Assembly (NCBI RefSeq): GCF_900156175.1
Contig: NZ_FTMV01000001.1
Location: 496,001-560,000 of the forward strand
Length of the DNA: 64,000 bases
Origin: Janthinobacterium sp. TND4EL3
Lineage (GTDB): Bacteria; Pseudomonadota; Gammaproteobacteria; Burkholderiales; Burkholderiaceae_D
Direction of reading: 5' to 3'
A program made the position numbers and the translations under genes. The notes beneath the pieces are model-generated. The model ran no database searches and had not been told where the DNA came from. It worked only from the letters and a program-made list of their open reading frames with translations. Positions 19,754-29,078 of the stretch are shown here, one piece after another. The first letter of the stretch is position 1. Every line of letters starts with the position of its first letter.

Positions 19754-19933
19754 ATGACAAACACAGTCAAAGTGCAATTGGTCAAGGGCTTGATCGGTAC
19801 GCGCGAATCGCATCGCGCTACCGTGCGCGGTCTGGGTCTGCGTCGTGTAAATTCGGTTTCCGAATTGCAAGACACCCCATCCGTACGCGGCATGATCAAT
19901 AAAGTATCGTATCTCGTTAAAGTTGTCGGGTAA
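19754..19933 (+). CDS. rpmD: 50S ribosomal protein L30
   Basis: Small large-subunit protein of 59 residues: [20 protein letters not shown] and [20 protein letters not shown]. The ATG at 19754 is preferred to a GTG three codons upstream because it follows AAGGTGG at proper spacing and matches the family N terminus. Confidence 0.95.
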   Translation: MTNTVKVQLVKGLIGTRESHRATVRGLGLRRVNSVSELQDTPSVRGMINKVSYLVKVVG

Positions 19934-19963
19934 GCCTTCGGGCTTACACGAACGGAGCAAATC

Positions 19964-20395
19964 ATGGAATTGAATACTATTGCACCAGCCGAAGGCGCTA
20001 AGCACTACAAGCGTCGCGTCGGTCGCGGTATCGGCTCCGGCCTGGGTAAAACCTCGGGTCGTGGTCACAAAGGTCAGAAATCGCGTTCGGGCGGCTTTCA
20101 TAAAGTCGGTTTCGAAGGCGGTCAGATGCCTCTGCAACGCCGTCTGCCTAAGCGCGGTTTCAAATCGATGCACGCAACCTTCAAAGCTGAAGTGCGCCTG
20201 TCCGATCTGAACAACCTGGCTGTTGGCGATGTCGACATTCTGGTCTTGAAGCAAGCTGGCGTTCTGGGCGTGTTGGCCCGTGACGTGCGCGTGATCTTGT
20301 CCGGCGAAATCACCAAAGCGGTGAATTTGAAGGGCTTGAAAGTGTCCGCTGGCGCGAAAGCCGCCATCGAAGCAGCCGGCGGCTCGGTAGCCTGA
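19964..20395 (+). CDS. rplO: 50S ribosomal protein L15
   Basis: Late-assembly protein of 143 residues. The Gly/Lys/Arg-rich N-terminal tail has [20 protein letters not shown] and [20 protein letters not shown]. It is followed 32 bp later by secY, the normal order. Confidence 0.98.
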   Translation: MELNTIAPAEGAKHYKRRVGRGIGSGLGKTSGRGHKGQKSRSGGFHKVGFEGGQMPLQRRLPKRGFKSMHATFKAEVRLSDLNNLAVGDVDILVLKQAGVLGVLARDVRVILSGEITKAVNLKGLKVSAGAKAAIEAAGGSVA

Positions 20396-20427
20396 GTTGA
20401 CCGCTAACAGCTTGATCGGAGCGAAAA

Positions 20428-21762
20428 TTGGCGACTAATCCACAACTTGCTAAAAGTGCAGCGGCCGGTTTCCCTTGGGGACGGCTCTGGTTTTTGCTTG
20501 GCGCATTGGTGGTTTATCGTATCGGTGCTCACGTCCCGGTTCCCGGGATTGACCCGACACAATTAGCCTCGCTGTTCAAGGAGCACGAAGGCGGCGTCCT
20601 GGGCATGTTCAACATGTTCTCGGGCGGTGCCTTGTCTCGTTTTACAGTGTTTGCGCTGGGTATCATGCCTTATATCTCGGCCTCGATCATCATGCAATTG
20701 CTGTCGATCGTGTCACCGCAGATGGAAGCGTTGAAAAAAGAAGGCGAAGCAGGTCGTCGCAAGATCACCCAGTACACCCGGTATTTCACGGTTGCGCTGG
20801 CACTGTTCCAAGCGTTGGGCATTGCAGTCGCACTGGAGTCGCAAGCTGGTCTGGTGTTGGAACCTGGTCTTGCATTCCGCTTCGTGACGGTCGTCACTTT
20901 GTTGACCGGAACAATGTTTTTGATGTGGTTGGGTGAGCAAATTACCGAGCGTGGCTTGGGGAATGGCATCTCGATCATCATTTTTGCCGGGATTGCAGCC
21001 GGTCTGCCGTCGGCGTTGGGTGGCTTGTTCACTCAGGTGTCGAATGGTTCGATCAGCAGCTTCAGCGCGATTTTCATCGTGATCCTGGTAGCACTGGTAA
21101 CGTACTTCGTTGTATTCGTCGAACGTGGTCAGCGCAAAATATTGGTCAACTACGCGAAGCGCCAGGTAGGCAACAAGATTTATGGCGGTCAAACCAGCCA
21201 TTTGCCGTTGAAGCTGAACATGGCCGGCGTGATCCCGCCGATCTTTGCTTCTTCGATCATCTTGTTTCCGGCCACTATCGTGGACTGGTTTTCAAAGGGC
21301 GCCGACAACGCTAACCCTGCGGTGCGGTTCTTGAAAGATTTGGCAGCATCGATGGGGCCTGGTGAGCCTATCCATGCGCTGTTGTACGCAGTGGCGATCG
21401 TGTTTTTCTGTTTCTTCTATACAGCGCTGGTCTTTAACAGCAAGGAAACAGCGGATAACTTGAAGAAAAGCGGTGCGTTCATTCCCGGGATCCGTCCAGG
21501 CGAGCAGACAGCCCGTTACATCGACAAGATCCTGACACGCTTGACACTTGCCGGCGCAGTCTACATCACCCTGGTGTGTTTATTGCCGGAATTTATGCAA
21601 GCCCAGTGGAAGGTACCATTCTATTTCGGCGGTACTTCTTTATTGATTATTGTAGTTGTCACCATGGATTTCATGGCGCAAGTACAGAACTACGTGATGT
21701 CGCAGCAATATGATTCGCTGCTGCGCAAAGCAAATTTCAAGGGCGGAATTCCGACGCGTTAA
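20428..21762 (+). CDS. secY: Preprotein translocase subunit SecY
   Basis: Central pore of the SecYEG channel in the inner membrane. It is 444 residues with ten predicted membrane helices. It has [20 protein letters not shown] (TM1), the plug region [20 protein letters not shown] and cytoplasmic loop [16 protein letters not shown]. The start is TTG, six bases after GGAG; no in-frame ATG fits better. A weak start may limit SecY, which is known to be toxic or unstable in excess. Confidence 0.97.
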   Translation: MATNPQLAKSAAAGFPWGRLWFLLGALVVYRIGAHVPVPGIDPTQLASLFKEHEGGVLGMFNMFSGGALSRFTVFALGIMPYISASIIMQLLSIVSPQMEALKKEGEAGRRKITQYTRYFTVALALFQALGIAVALESQAGLVLEPGLAFRFVTVVTLLTGTMFLMWLGEQITERGLGNGISIIIFAGIAAGLPSALGGLFTQVSNGSISSFSAIFIVILVALVTYFVVFVERGQRKILVNYAKRQVGNKIYGGQTSHLPLKLNMAGVIPPIFASSIILFPATIVDWFSKGADNANPAVRFLKDLAASMGPGEPIHALLYAVAIVFFCFFYTALVFNSKETADNLKKSGAFIPGIRPGEQTARYIDKILTRLTLAGAVYITLVCLLPEFMQAQWKVPFYFGGTSLLIIVVVTMDFMAQVQNYVMSQQYDSLLRKANFKGGIPTR

Positions 21763-21780
21763 GCGCGGTAAACATACCGA

Positions 21781-21999
21781 ATGGCAAAAGACGACGTCAT
21801 ACAGATGCAGGGCGAGATTCTTGAGAATCTCCCAAATGCAACATTTCGAGTGAAGCTGGAGAACGGACACGTGGTGCTCGGGCATATTTCAGGTAAAATG
21901 CGGATGAATTATATTCGCATTCTCCCTGGAGACAAGGTGACGGTGGAGTTGACGCCGTACGACCTGAGCCGAGCCCGCATTGTGTTCCGTACCAAGTAA
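21781..21999 (+). CDS. infA: Translation initiation factor IF-1
   Basis: 72-residue OB-fold factor that occupies the A site during initiation. [20 protein letters not shown] and [19 protein letters not shown] are diagnostic. In betaproteobacteria infA sits between secY and rpmJ, as here. Confidence 0.98.
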   Translation: MAKDDVIQMQGEILENLPNATFRVKLENGHVVLGHISGKMRMNYIRILPGDKVTVELTPYDLSRARIVFRTK

Positions 22000-22041
22000 C
22001 ACACTGAATCAAACCAAAGAAGCGAAAGAAAGAGCCCAAAA

Positions 22042-22155
22042 ATGAAAGTTCTCGCATCAGTCAAGCGGATCTGCCGCAACTGCAAGATCATCAAGCGCAA
22101 AGGCGTAGTCCGCGTTATCTGCGTGGAACCACGTCACAAGCAGCGTCAAGGTTAA
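22042..22155 (+). CDS. rpmJ: 50S ribosomal protein L36 (zinc-ribbon type)
   Basis: 37-residue protein starting [20 protein letters not shown] and ending PRHKQRQG. The cysteines C11, C14 and C27 with H32 form the expected zinc ribbon. It is too short for many gene callers but sits exactly in its usual place between infA and rpsM. Confidence 0.95.
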   Translation: MKVLASVKRICRNCKIIKRKGVVRVICVEPRHKQRQG

Positions 22156-22169
22156 TCGAGGAATAACAA

Positions 22170-22535
22170 ATGGCACGTATTGCAGGGGTTAATATCCCAA
22201 ATCATCAGCATACCGTTATCGGCCTGACAGCCATCTACGGTGTGGGCCGTCCACGCGCAGAGAAAATCTGTGCATCGACCGGTGTAGCAACCAACAAAAA
22301 GATCAAAGATCTGGATGACAGCGAACTGGAAAAACTGCGCGATGAAGTAGGTAAATTCATCGTCGAAGGCGATCTGCGTCGTGAACTGTCCATGAACATC
22401 AAGCGTTTGATGGATCTGGGTTGCTACCGCGGCATGCGTCATCGTAAGGGTCTGCCTTGCCGTGGCCAGCGTACGCGTACGAACGCACGTACCCGCAAGG
22501 GACCGCGTAAAGCCGCTCAATCGCTGAAAAAATAA
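22170..22535 (+). CDS. rpsM: 30S ribosomal protein S13
   Basis: Head protein contacting P-site tRNA and L5. It is 121 residues: [19 protein letters not shown], then [20 protein letters not shown] and a basic C-terminal tail. First gene of the alpha unit, preceded by ATCGAGGAATAAC. Confidence 0.98.
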   Translation: MARIAGVNIPNHQHTVIGLTAIYGVGRPRAEKICASTGVATNKKIKDLDDSELEKLRDEVGKFIVEGDLRRELSMNIKRLMDLGCYRGMRHRKGLPCRGQRTRTNARTRKGPRKAAQSLKK

Positions 22536-22552
22536 TCCGCTAGGGAATAATT

Positions 22553-22957
22553 ATGGCTAAGTCGCAAAATAACGCCGCATCAGCACGCGTGCGTAAAAAA
22601 GTTAAAAAGAACGTCGCTGAAGGCATCGCACATGTCCACGCATCGTTCAATAACACCATCATTACCATCACCGATCGTCAAGGCAATGCCTTGTCGTGGG
22701 CTACCTCCGGCGGTGCAGGCTTCAAGGGTTCGCGTAAATCGACCCCATTCGCAGCGCAGGTCGCCGCGGAAGCCGCTGGTAAAGTGGCAGTTGAGTGTGG
22801 CGTCAAGAACCTGGAAGTACGTATCAAGGGCCCAGGTCCTGGTCGTGAATCCGCCGTTCGCGCGCTGAACAACCTGGGCATCAAGATCACCGAGATCCAG
22901 GACGTGACGCCGGTACCGCACAACGGTTGCCGTCCACCGAAACGTCGTCGTATCTAA
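22553..22957 (+). CDS. rpsK: 30S ribosomal protein S11
   Basis: Platform protein near the E site. It is 134 residues with [34 protein letters not shown] and the end [17 protein letters not shown]. It is followed by a 258-bp spacer with a terminator before rpsD, unlike the packed E. coli alpha operon. Confidence 0.98.
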   Translation: MAKSQNNAASARVRKKVKKNVAEGIAHVHASFNNTIITITDRQGNALSWATSGGAGFKGSRKSTPFAAQVAAEAAGKVAVECGVKNLEVRIKGPGPGRESAVRALNNLGIKITEIQDVTPVPHNGCRPPKRRRI

Positions 22958-23077
22958 GATAGTGTTGCAGAGGGCGCTTCGGCGCCAGCTGCTTTGCTGT
23001 CTGTTGTAACTCAGTACAGTTGTGTGAAAACGCTGGAGCAGGGAGCCGGAAACGGTTATACTGCCCGGCTGTTCTTG

Positions 23078-23106
23078 CCTGTCAAATCCTGTTTGACGGG
23101 TTTTTC
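23078..23106 (+). terminator. Intrinsic terminator between rpsK and rpsD
   Basis: CCTGTCAAA (23078-23086) pairs with TTTGACGGG (23092-23100) and runs into TTTTT. Upstream in the same spacer is a GGCGC-TTCG-GCGCC hairpin (22973-22986), and a TATACT at 23057-23062 that might belong to a promoter, though no good -35 is seen. Confidence 0.7.
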
Positions 23107-23215
23107 GTTTTCAGCCACCGTCTGATTGAAACCAAATCAGACTAGCGCCTAACCGCATCAGTGTGTTTGATCATGCATGTGGCTGGGGCGTTATCATTTA
23201 AAAAAAGGAAGTATC

Positions 23216-23839
23216 GTGGCACGTTATATCGGACCTAAAGCAAAACTTTCCCGCCGTGAAGGTACAGACCTGTTCCTGAAGAGCGCCCGTCGCTCGCTGG
23301 ACAGCAAGTGCAAACTGGACGTCAAGCCAGGCCAGCACGGTGTCAAATCCGGCGCCCGCACCTCGGACTACGGTAACCAACTGCGCGAAAAGCAAAAAGT
23401 CAAGCGCATGTACGGCGTGCTGGAACGTCAATTCCGCCGCTACTTCGCTGAAGCAGACCGTCGTAAAGGCAACACCGGCGAAACGCTGTTGAAGTTGCTG
23501 GAAACGCGTCTGGACAACGTTTGCTACCGCATGGGCTTTGGCTCGACCCGCGCTGAAGCGCGTCAATTGGTCAGCCACAAAGCGTTCACCGTGAACGGTA
23601 TCGTTGTGAACATCGCTTCGTACTCGGTCAAAGTTGGCGACATCATCGCTGTTCGTGAAAAATCGAAAAAGCAAGTGCGTATCGTTGAAGCACTGTCGCT
23701 GGCCGAACAAGTTGGCATGCCTAGCTGGGTTTCGGTTGATGCCAAGAAAATGGAAGGTACTTTCAAGTCCCTGCCAGAGCGTAACGAAATCGCTAACGAC
23801 GTCAACGAATCGCTGATCGTCGAACTGTACTCGCGTTAA
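23216..23839 (+). CDS. rpsD: 30S ribosomal protein S4
   Basis: Primary 16S rRNA assembly protein and, in E. coli, translational repressor of the alpha operon. The GTG start at 23216 follows AAAGGAAG; the protein is 207 residues beginning with [19 protein letters not shown]. Further motifs are [20 protein letters not shown] and the S4 RNA-binding domain [19 protein letters not shown]. Flanking terminators imply it is at least partly an independent unit. Confidence 0.97.
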   Translation: MARYIGPKAKLSRREGTDLFLKSARRSLDSKCKLDVKPGQHGVKSGARTSDYGNQLREKQKVKRMYGVLERQFRRYFAEADRRKGNTGETLLKLLETRLDNVCYRMGFGSTRAEARQLVSHKAFTVNGIVVNIASYSVKVGDIIAVREKSKKQVRIVEALSLAEQVGMPSWVSVDAKKMEGTFKSLPERNEIANDVNESLIVELYSR

Positions 23840-23858
23840 TAGCAGTTAGCACCACCTC

Positions 23859-23884
23859 CGCCCACTCGATCGAGTGGGCGTTTT
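23859..23884 (+). terminator. Intrinsic terminator between rpsD and rpoA
   Basis: A perfect 22-base palindrome (CGCCCACTCGA and its complement) is followed by TTTT. It lies 19 bp past the rpsD stop. Confidence 0.8.
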
Positions 23885-23941
23885 ACTAATGCCATCAGCC
23901 TTATCGGTGTAATGAGCCGAGGGTATTGAAAAGGACATTTC

Positions 23942-24919
23942 ATGCAAAACAGTTTGTTGAAGCCACGTATTATCGATGTTGAAGCTCTCGGTGCAGGTCA
24001 CGCCAAGGTCGTGATGGAACCGTTCGAGCGCGGCTATGGCCACACATTGGGTAACGCGTTGCGCCGCGTTCTGCTGTCGTCGATGGTGGGCTACGCGCCG
24101 ACCGAAGTGACGATCGCTGGCGTCGTCCACGAATATTCTTCCCTCGATGGCGTGCAAGAAGACGTCGTCGATCTGTTGCTGAACTTGAAGGGTGTGGTTT
24201 TCAAAGTCCACAACCGCGATTCGGTAACCCTGACCCTGAAAAAAGAAGGCGAAGGCGCCATCCTGGCCTCCGACATCGACCTGCCGCATGACGTCGAACT
24301 GATCAACCCTGACCACGTGATCGCCCACCTGACCGCCGGTGGCAAGCTGGACATGCAGATCAAGGTTGAAAAAGGCCGCGGCTACGTTCCTGGTAACGTG
24401 CGTCGCCTGTCGGAAGACACGAACAAGACCATCGGCCGCATCATCCTGGATGCGTCGTTTTCGCCAGTGCGCCGTGTATCGTACTTCGTTGAATCGGCTC
24501 GCGTTGAACAGCGTACCGACCTGGACAAGCTGATCATCAACATCGAAACCAACGGCGTGATCTCGCCGGAAGAAGCGATCCGCCAGTCGGCCCGCGTCCT
24601 GGTGGACCAGTTGAATGTGTTCGCTGCCCTGGAAGGCACGGAAGCCGCCGCCGAAGCGCCATCGCGCGCTCCGCTGGTCGATCCTATCCTGTTGCGTCCA
24701 GTCGACGACCTGGAGTTGACCGTGCGTTCGGCGAACTGCCTGAAAGCGGAAAACATCTACTACATCGGCGACCTGATCCAACGTTCGGAAAACGAGCTGC
24801 TGAAAACGCCAAACCTGGGCCGCAAGTCCCTGAATGAAATCAAGGAAGTGCTGGCATCGCGCGGCTTGACCTTGGGCATGAAGCTGGAAAACTGGCCGCC
24901 TGCCGGCCTGGAAAAGTAA
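23942..24919 (+). CDS. rpoA: DNA-directed RNA polymerase alpha subunit
   Basis: Scaffold of RNA polymerase assembly and, through its C-terminal domain, contact for activators and UP elements. It is 325 residues. The N-terminal domain shows [18 protein letters not shown]. The flexible linker is near [18 protein letters not shown]. The C-terminal domain has [17 protein letters not shown] and [18 protein letters not shown]. It stands between two terminator-like hairpins, so rpoA could be expressed at a different level from the ribosomal genes. Confidence 0.98.
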   Translation: MQNSLLKPRIIDVEALGAGHAKVVMEPFERGYGHTLGNALRRVLLSSMVGYAPTEVTIAGVVHEYSSLDGVQEDVVDLLLNLKGVVFKVHNRDSVTLTLKKEGEGAILASDIDLPHDVELINPDHVIAHLTAGGKLDMQIKVEKGRGYVPGNVRRLSEDTNKTIGRIILDASFSPVRRVSYFVESARVEQRTDLDKLIINIETNGVISPEEAIRQSARVLVDQLNVFAALEGTEAAAEAPSRAPLVDPILLRPVDDLELTVRSANCLKAENIYYIGDLIQRSENELLKTPNLGRKSLNEIKEVLASRGLTLGMKLENWPPAGLEK

Positions 24920-24938
24920 TTCGTAGTTGTAGCAAACT

Positions 24939-24969
24939 GCCTGGGACAGGTGTCCCAGGCTTTTATTTT
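24939..24969 (+). terminator. Intrinsic terminator between rpoA and rplQ
   Basis: A perfect 10-bp stem GCCTGGGACA/TGTCCCAGGC followed by TTTTATTTT, 20 bp past the rpoA stop. This is a strong-looking terminator inside what is normally one transcript. Confidence 0.85.
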
Positions 24970-25057
24970 GTAGTACCAAACCGGTCCGCGGCCAGTCGGG
25001 GTTTCCCGCCCAGCCGATCGAAGAACTGGATTTAAACACTCACCGAAAGGATTTATC

Positions 25058-25450
25058 ATGCGTCACGGTCACGGCCTCCGTAAACTGAATCGTACCTCGT
25101 CCCACCGTCTGGCAATGCTGCGCAACATGACAGTATCGCTGCTGCGTCACGAAGCGATCAAAACCACCCTGCCAAAAGCAAAAGAACTGCGCCGCGTTGT
25201 CGAGCCAATTCTGACCCTGGGCAAAACCGACTCCCTGGCAAACAAGCGTCTGGCCTTCAACCGCCTGCGCGACCGTGAAATGGTCGTCAAGCTGTTCGCT
25301 GAACTGGGCCCACGTTTCGCCAACCGTAACGGTGGTTATGTGCGTATCCTGAAAATGGGTTTCCGCGTCGGCGATAACGCTCCTATGGCGTTCGTTGAAC
25401 TGATGGATCGTCCAGATACGACCGAAGCAGTTGAAGTTGCTGGCGAGTAA
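25058..25450 (+). CDS. rplQ: 50S ribosomal protein L17
   Basis: Large-subunit protein near the exit tunnel. It is 130 residues with [20 protein letters not shown] and [20 protein letters not shown]. Last gene of the alpha group; it ends at a strong terminator. Confidence 0.98.
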   Translation: MRHGHGLRKLNRTSSHRLAMLRNMTVSLLRHEAIKTTLPKAKELRRVVEPILTLGKTDSLANKRLAFNRLRDREMVVKLFAELGPRFANRNGGYVRILKMGFRVGDNAPMAFVELMDRPDTTEAVEVAGE

Positions 25451-25470
25451 TCCCAGTAATTGCATCTGAG

Positions 25471-25497
25471 AAAGCCAGGCCTAGCCTGGCTTTTTTG
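25471..25497 (+). terminator. Intrinsic terminator of rplQ
   Basis: AAGCCAGGC and GCCTGGCTT form a 9-bp stem with a 2-nt centre followed by TTTTTTGTTTT. It closes the ribosomal super-cluster. Confidence 0.9.
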
Positions 25498-25608
25498 TTT
25501 TCTGCTGCAGCTATCCTTGCTGCGGTGTACTATTCTTCTTTCGCGCCGGCCCGGCACATGCGCTGCCTGCTCCGCGCGTCCTCTGTCGAATGGTCGAAAA
25601 GGTAGTTC

Positions 25609-27558
25609 ATGTCCCGATTCCCCTCCAGCGCCACCGCGCGCGCCGCTCCACTACATCAACTGCTGATCTGGTTTGCCGCCTGTTTGCTGCTGGCCATGGC
25701 CGTCTTTGGCGCCAGTCACGCCCGCGCCGACGATGAATTCCTCGATCCCGAGCTGGCTTTTAAATTTTCCGCCCGCATGCAGGACCCGTCCACCATCGCC
25801 GTCACCTATGTGATTGCCGATGGCTACTATATGTACCACGAGCGCTTCAAGTTCGAGGCCGTGGGCGCCAGGCTGGGCACGCCGGTGTATCCACCCGGCA
25901 AGGTCAAGTTCGACGACACCTTCCAGAAGAATGTGGAAACCTTCCGCAAGACCCTGACCATCACCATTCCCGTCGAAGCGGCCGGTGCGTTCACCCTGAA
26001 GGCGACGGGACAGGGTTGCTCCGACAAGGGCCTGTGCTACGCGCCGCAGGATGCCACCGCGCAGCTGGTGGGCAGTGGCGGCGGCCAGAGCATGGCGCCC
26101 GGTGGCTTGCCATCGAAGTTCGCCTTGCCGGCAGCGCCGGCAGTCGACACGGCGGCCGTCAACGGTCCGCAGGCGCAGGCCTCGCCCGGCGTGTCCGTGC
26201 TGAGCATCCCCCAGGCCGATATCACCAGCACGCCCGAGCCGGTCGCGGCGGCGCCCGCGGCGGCGAGCCCCGCGCCGGCGCAAGACGAGATGGGCAAGAT
26301 CGAAGCGGCGTTGAAGGGCGGCAAGCTGCTTGTCATCGTGCCCCTGTTCATGCTGCTGGGCCTGGGGCTGGCATTTACGCCGTGCGTGCTGCCGATGGTG
26401 CCGATTTTGTCGTCGATCATCATCGGCGATGGCGCCAAGGTCAGCCGCTCGCGCGGCTTGCTGCTGTCGCTCACGTACGCGCTGGGCATGGCCATCGTCT
26501 ATACGGCGCTGGGCGTGGCGGCCGGGCTTGCGGGTGAAGGCCTGGCTGCCCAACTGCAAAATCCGTGGGTGCTGGGCTTTTTTGCCTTGCTGATGGCGGG
26601 CCTGGCCTTGTCGATGTTCGGTTTTTATGAGCTGCAAGTGCCTGCCTTCCTGCAAGGAAAACTGACATCCGTATCGAACCAGCAATCGTCCGGCCGCCTG
26701 GCGGGCGTGTTCGTCATGGGCGCCATTTCCGCCCTGATCGTGGGGCCCTGCGTGGCTGCGCCCCTGGCAGGCGCCTTGCTGTACATCAGCCAGACGCGCG
26801 ACGTCGTCATCGGCGGCAGCGCGCTGTTCGCCATGGCAGTGGGCATGAGCGTGCCGCTGCTGCTGGTGGGCGTCTCGGCTGGCACCTTGCTGCCGCGCGC
26901 CGGCGCGTGGATGGATGCCGTCAAGCGCTTCTTCGGCGTGCTGCAGCTGGGCGTGGCCTGGTGGCTGGTCTCGCCTGTCCTGCCGGGTGCCGTGCAGATG
27001 CTGGGCTGGACGGTCCTGCTCGTCGGCTATGGCATGTATTTGCTGGTGGGCAAGAGCGGCACGCAGAACGCCTGGGTCGGCAAGGCCTTCGGTCTCGTGT
27101 TTGCCGTGCTGGGCGTGGTGCAACTGGTTGGCGTGGCCAGCGGTGGCCGCGACCCGCTCGCGCCGCTGGCGCACCTCGGCGGCGGCCAGGTCCACGCGCA
27201 AGCGTTTACGCGCGTAAAAACCGTGGCGCAGCTTGATGCGGCATTGACTCAGCTCAATGGCAAGCCAGCCTTGCTGGACTTTTATGCCGACTGGTGCGTG
27301 TCCTGTATCGAAATGGAAAAATTGACCTTCGTCGATCCCGCCGTGCGCGAGAAGATGGGACAAGCCGTGCTGCTGCAGGTGGACGTGACGGCCAATGATG
27401 CGGACGACAAGGCCATGCTGAAACGGTTTCAATTGTTCGGTCCGCCGGGCATCATCATGTTCAACCCGCAGGGACAGGAAATTGCCCAGTCGCGCGTGAT
27501 CGGCTTCCAGAATGCATCGACTTTCCTGACCTCCTTGCGCAAACTTGACGGGCAGTAA
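25609..27558 (+). CDS. dsbD: Thiol:disulfide interchange protein DsbD
   Basis: Inner-membrane reductase that moves electrons from cytoplasmic thioredoxin to periplasmic DsbC, CcmG-like and related proteins. It is 649 residues with the three expected modules. A signal peptide (to about A40) leads into an N-terminal periplasmic domain with redox cysteines C137 and C143 (GCSDKGLCYAP). The eight-helix membrane domain has FTPCVLPMVP and VGPCVAAPLAG. The C-terminal thioredoxin domain has DWCVSCIEME. It is monocistronic between terminators. It fits the nearby cytochrome c maturation genes, which need reduced haem-binding cysteines. Confidence 0.96.
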   Translation: MSRFPSSATARAAPLHQLLIWFAACLLLAMAVFGASHARADDEFLDPELAFKFSARMQDPSTIAVTYVIADGYYMYHERFKFEAVGARLGTPVYPPGKVKFDDTFQKNVETFRKTLTITIPVEAAGAFTLKATGQGCSDKGLCYAPQDATAQLVGSGGGQSMAPGGLPSKFALPAAPAVDTAAVNGPQAQASPGVSVLSIPQADITSTPEPVAAAPAAASPAPAQDEMGKIEAALKGGKLLVIVPLFMLLGLGLAFTPCVLPMVPILSSIIIGDGAKVSRSRGLLLSLTYALGMAIVYTALGVAAGLAGEGLAAQLQNPWVLGFFALLMAGLALSMFGFYELQVPAFLQGKLTSVSNQQSSGRLAGVFVMGAISALIVGPCVAAPLAGALLYISQTRDVVIGGSALFAMAVGMSVPLLLVGVSAGTLLPRAGAWMDAVKRFFGVLQLGVAWWLVSPVLPGAVQMLGWTVLLVGYGMYLLVGKSGTQNAWVGKAFGLVFAVLGVVQLVGVASGGRDPLAPLAHLGGGQVHAQAFTRVKTVAQLDAALTQLNGKPALLDFYADWCVSCIEMEKLTFVDPAVREKMGQAVLLQVDVTANDADDKAMLKRFQLFGPPGIIMFNPQGQEIAQSRVIGFQNASTFLTSLRKLDGQ

Positions 27559-27581
27559 GTATTTACTTGTGTTTGCAATCA

Positions 27582-27608
27582 GAAAAAGCCCGCATCGCGG
27601 GCTTTTTC
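27582..27608. terminator. Bidirectional terminator between dsbD and the Spy-like gene
   Basis: A 12-bp perfect stem GAAAAAGCCCGC/GCGGGCTTTTTC around ATC has A and T tracts on its two sides, so it can end transcription of both convergent genes. Confidence 0.9.
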
Positions 27609-27628
27609 TATTTCTGCACAGCTAACAC

Positions 27629-28162
27629 TCAGCCGGCTTTGGGATGCTCCTGCATGCCATGGTGTTCGCCGTGATGGCGGCCACGCATGCCACCATGTTT
27701 GCCGCCAGGCACGCTGTCGTCAAAGACTTTCTTTTGTTCCGGCGTCAGCACGGCATAGAACGTCTTCAGGGAAGCCAGGCGGCTTTCCTGGCTGGCGATG
27801 CGTTCCTTCGACATGGCGATCCATTGCTCCATGCGTTCAGGCGCGGACAGCTTGGCCATTGCTTCGCGCTTGGCTTTCCAGTCGCCCATCGGCTTTTTCG
27901 GCGCGTTGGCGGCCGTGAAAGTAGCCCAGGCAGGCTCCTGCGCGGCCGTCAGCTTCAGCTTGTCATGCAGGCGGGCCTGGTACTTGGCCATGCGTTCGCC
28001 GGGATTGCCACCGCGGTGGCCTTCATGTTGCATCCTCGTGCCGGCGGCAGGCGCGCTGGCGGCCGCTTCCTGGGCGTGGACGGTCAGCGATGCCGCACCC
28101 ATGCCGAGCACGCTCATGGCGATGACCATCGTCTTGCGTAAGGTTTTCATTGAGGCGTTCAT
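27629..28162 (-). CDS. Spy/CpxP family (LTXXQ motif) periplasmic protein
   Basis: A predicted periplasmic chaperone or stress sensor of 177 residues. A signal peptide ends at AQEAAAS. The mature part is helical and basic with KLTAAQEPAWATF (first LTxxQ) and VLTPEQKKVFDDS (second LTxxQ). The tail is Gly/His/Met-rich (HGGMRGRHHGEHHGM), which could bind metal. The start at 28162 follows AAAGGAATCC; a second ATG four codons in is possible. It diverges from a response regulator and faces the RND operon. In E. coli spy is a BaeR/CpxR target, so control by the neighbour is a fair inference. Confidence 0.88.
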   Translation of the reverse strand: MNASMKTLRKTMVIAMSVLGMGAASLTVHAQEAAASAPAAGTRMQHEGHRGGNPGERMAKYQARLHDKLKLTAAQEPAWATFTAANAPKKPMGDWKAKREAMAKLSAPERMEQWIAMSKERIASQESRLASLKTFYAVLTPEQKKVFDDSVPGGKHGGMRGRHHGEHHGMQEHPKAG

Positions 28163-28259
28163 CTGGATTCCTTTATAAGTGATGAGAAATGTACATGCTG
28201 CTGCACATGAATCCATGTTGGACTCTCCATGTTTCCCCGAAGTGTCCGCTGCCAGACAG

Positions 28260-28308
28260 TTTGTATCTATATGTTTCTTCGGGTCCTCTATATACAAGAC
28301 GATACAAA
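28260..28308. promoter_or_regulatory. Inverted repeat in the divergent promoter region of the Spy-like gene and response regulator
   Basis: TTTGTATC (28260-28267) and GATACAAA (28301-28308) are perfect 8-bp arms 33 bp apart, with AT-rich CTATAT segments between them. The place, in the 187-bp divergent gap, suits an operator for the adjacent response regulator. No promoter could be fixed with confidence. Confidence 0.4.
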
Positions 28309-28349
28309 TGCGCTGTGCAAGGCTTGGCGAAGTGGGGATAATTCGTACC

Positions 28350-29078
28350 ATGGAACCCACTTCTACAATCCTCATCGTCGACGACGACCGCGATATCCGC
28401 AGCCTGCTGGCGGATTACCTGGAAACGAACGCCTACCGCACCCTGGGCGCGGCGGACGGCACGGCCATGTGGAAAATCCTCGATGAAACGCGGCCCGACC
28501 TGATCGTGCTCGACCTGAACCTGCCGGGCGACGACGGCCTGACCCTGTGCCGCAAGCTGCGTGCGCAATCGACGGTGCCGGTGATCATGTTGACGGCGCG
28601 CAATGAGCCGCTGGACCGCATCCTGGGCCTGGAAATGGGCGCCGACGATTATTTGCCGAAGCCGTTCGAACCGCGTGAATTGCTGGCGCGCATACGCAGC
28701 GTCTTGCGCCGCAGCCACGCCATGCCGTCGAACGTACCATCGGACAAGGCGCAGCAAATCCGCTTTTCCGGCTGGACGCTGGATCTGACGGCGCGCCACC
28801 TGCTCAATCCCAGCGGCCTGGTGATCATGCTGTCGGGTGCTGAGTTCCGCTTGTTGCGCGTATTCCTCGAACATCCGAACCGCGTGCTCAACCGCGACCA
28901 GTTGCTGAACCTGACGCAGGGCCGCGACGCCGACCCGTTCGACCGCTCGATCGATATTCAGATCAGCCGCCTGCGGCAAAAGCTGGGCGAGGATGCCCGC
29001 TTGCCGCAGATCATCAAGACCGTGCGCAACGGCGGCTACGTGCTGGCCGGCCAGGTTAATGTGGAGCCGCACGCGTGA
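28350..29078 (+). CDS. OmpR-family response regulator
   Basis: 242-residue transcription factor. The receiver domain has DDD (11-13), phospho-acceptor D55 in LIVLDLNLPG and KPFEPRELLARI. The winged helix has SGAEFRLLRVFLEHPNRVL and DIQISRLRQKLGED. The ATG at 28350 is chosen because the receiver begins there; the longer frame runs across the promoter gap. It overlaps the kinase start (GTGA). With the kinase, pump and Spy-like protein it resembles the BaeSR-MdtABC arrangement of E. coli, but orthology is not proven. Confidence 0.92.
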   Translation: MEPTSTILIVDDDRDIRSLLADYLETNAYRTLGAADGTAMWKILDETRPDLIVLDLNLPGDDGLTLCRKLRAQSTVPVIMLTARNEPLDRILGLEMGADDYLPKPFEPRELLARIRSVLRRSHAMPSNVPSDKAQQIRFSGWTLDLTARHLLNPSGLVIMLSGAEFRLLRVFLEHPNRVLNRDQLLNLTQGRDADPFDRSIDIQISRLRQKLGEDARLPQIIKTVRNGGYVLAGQVNVEPHA

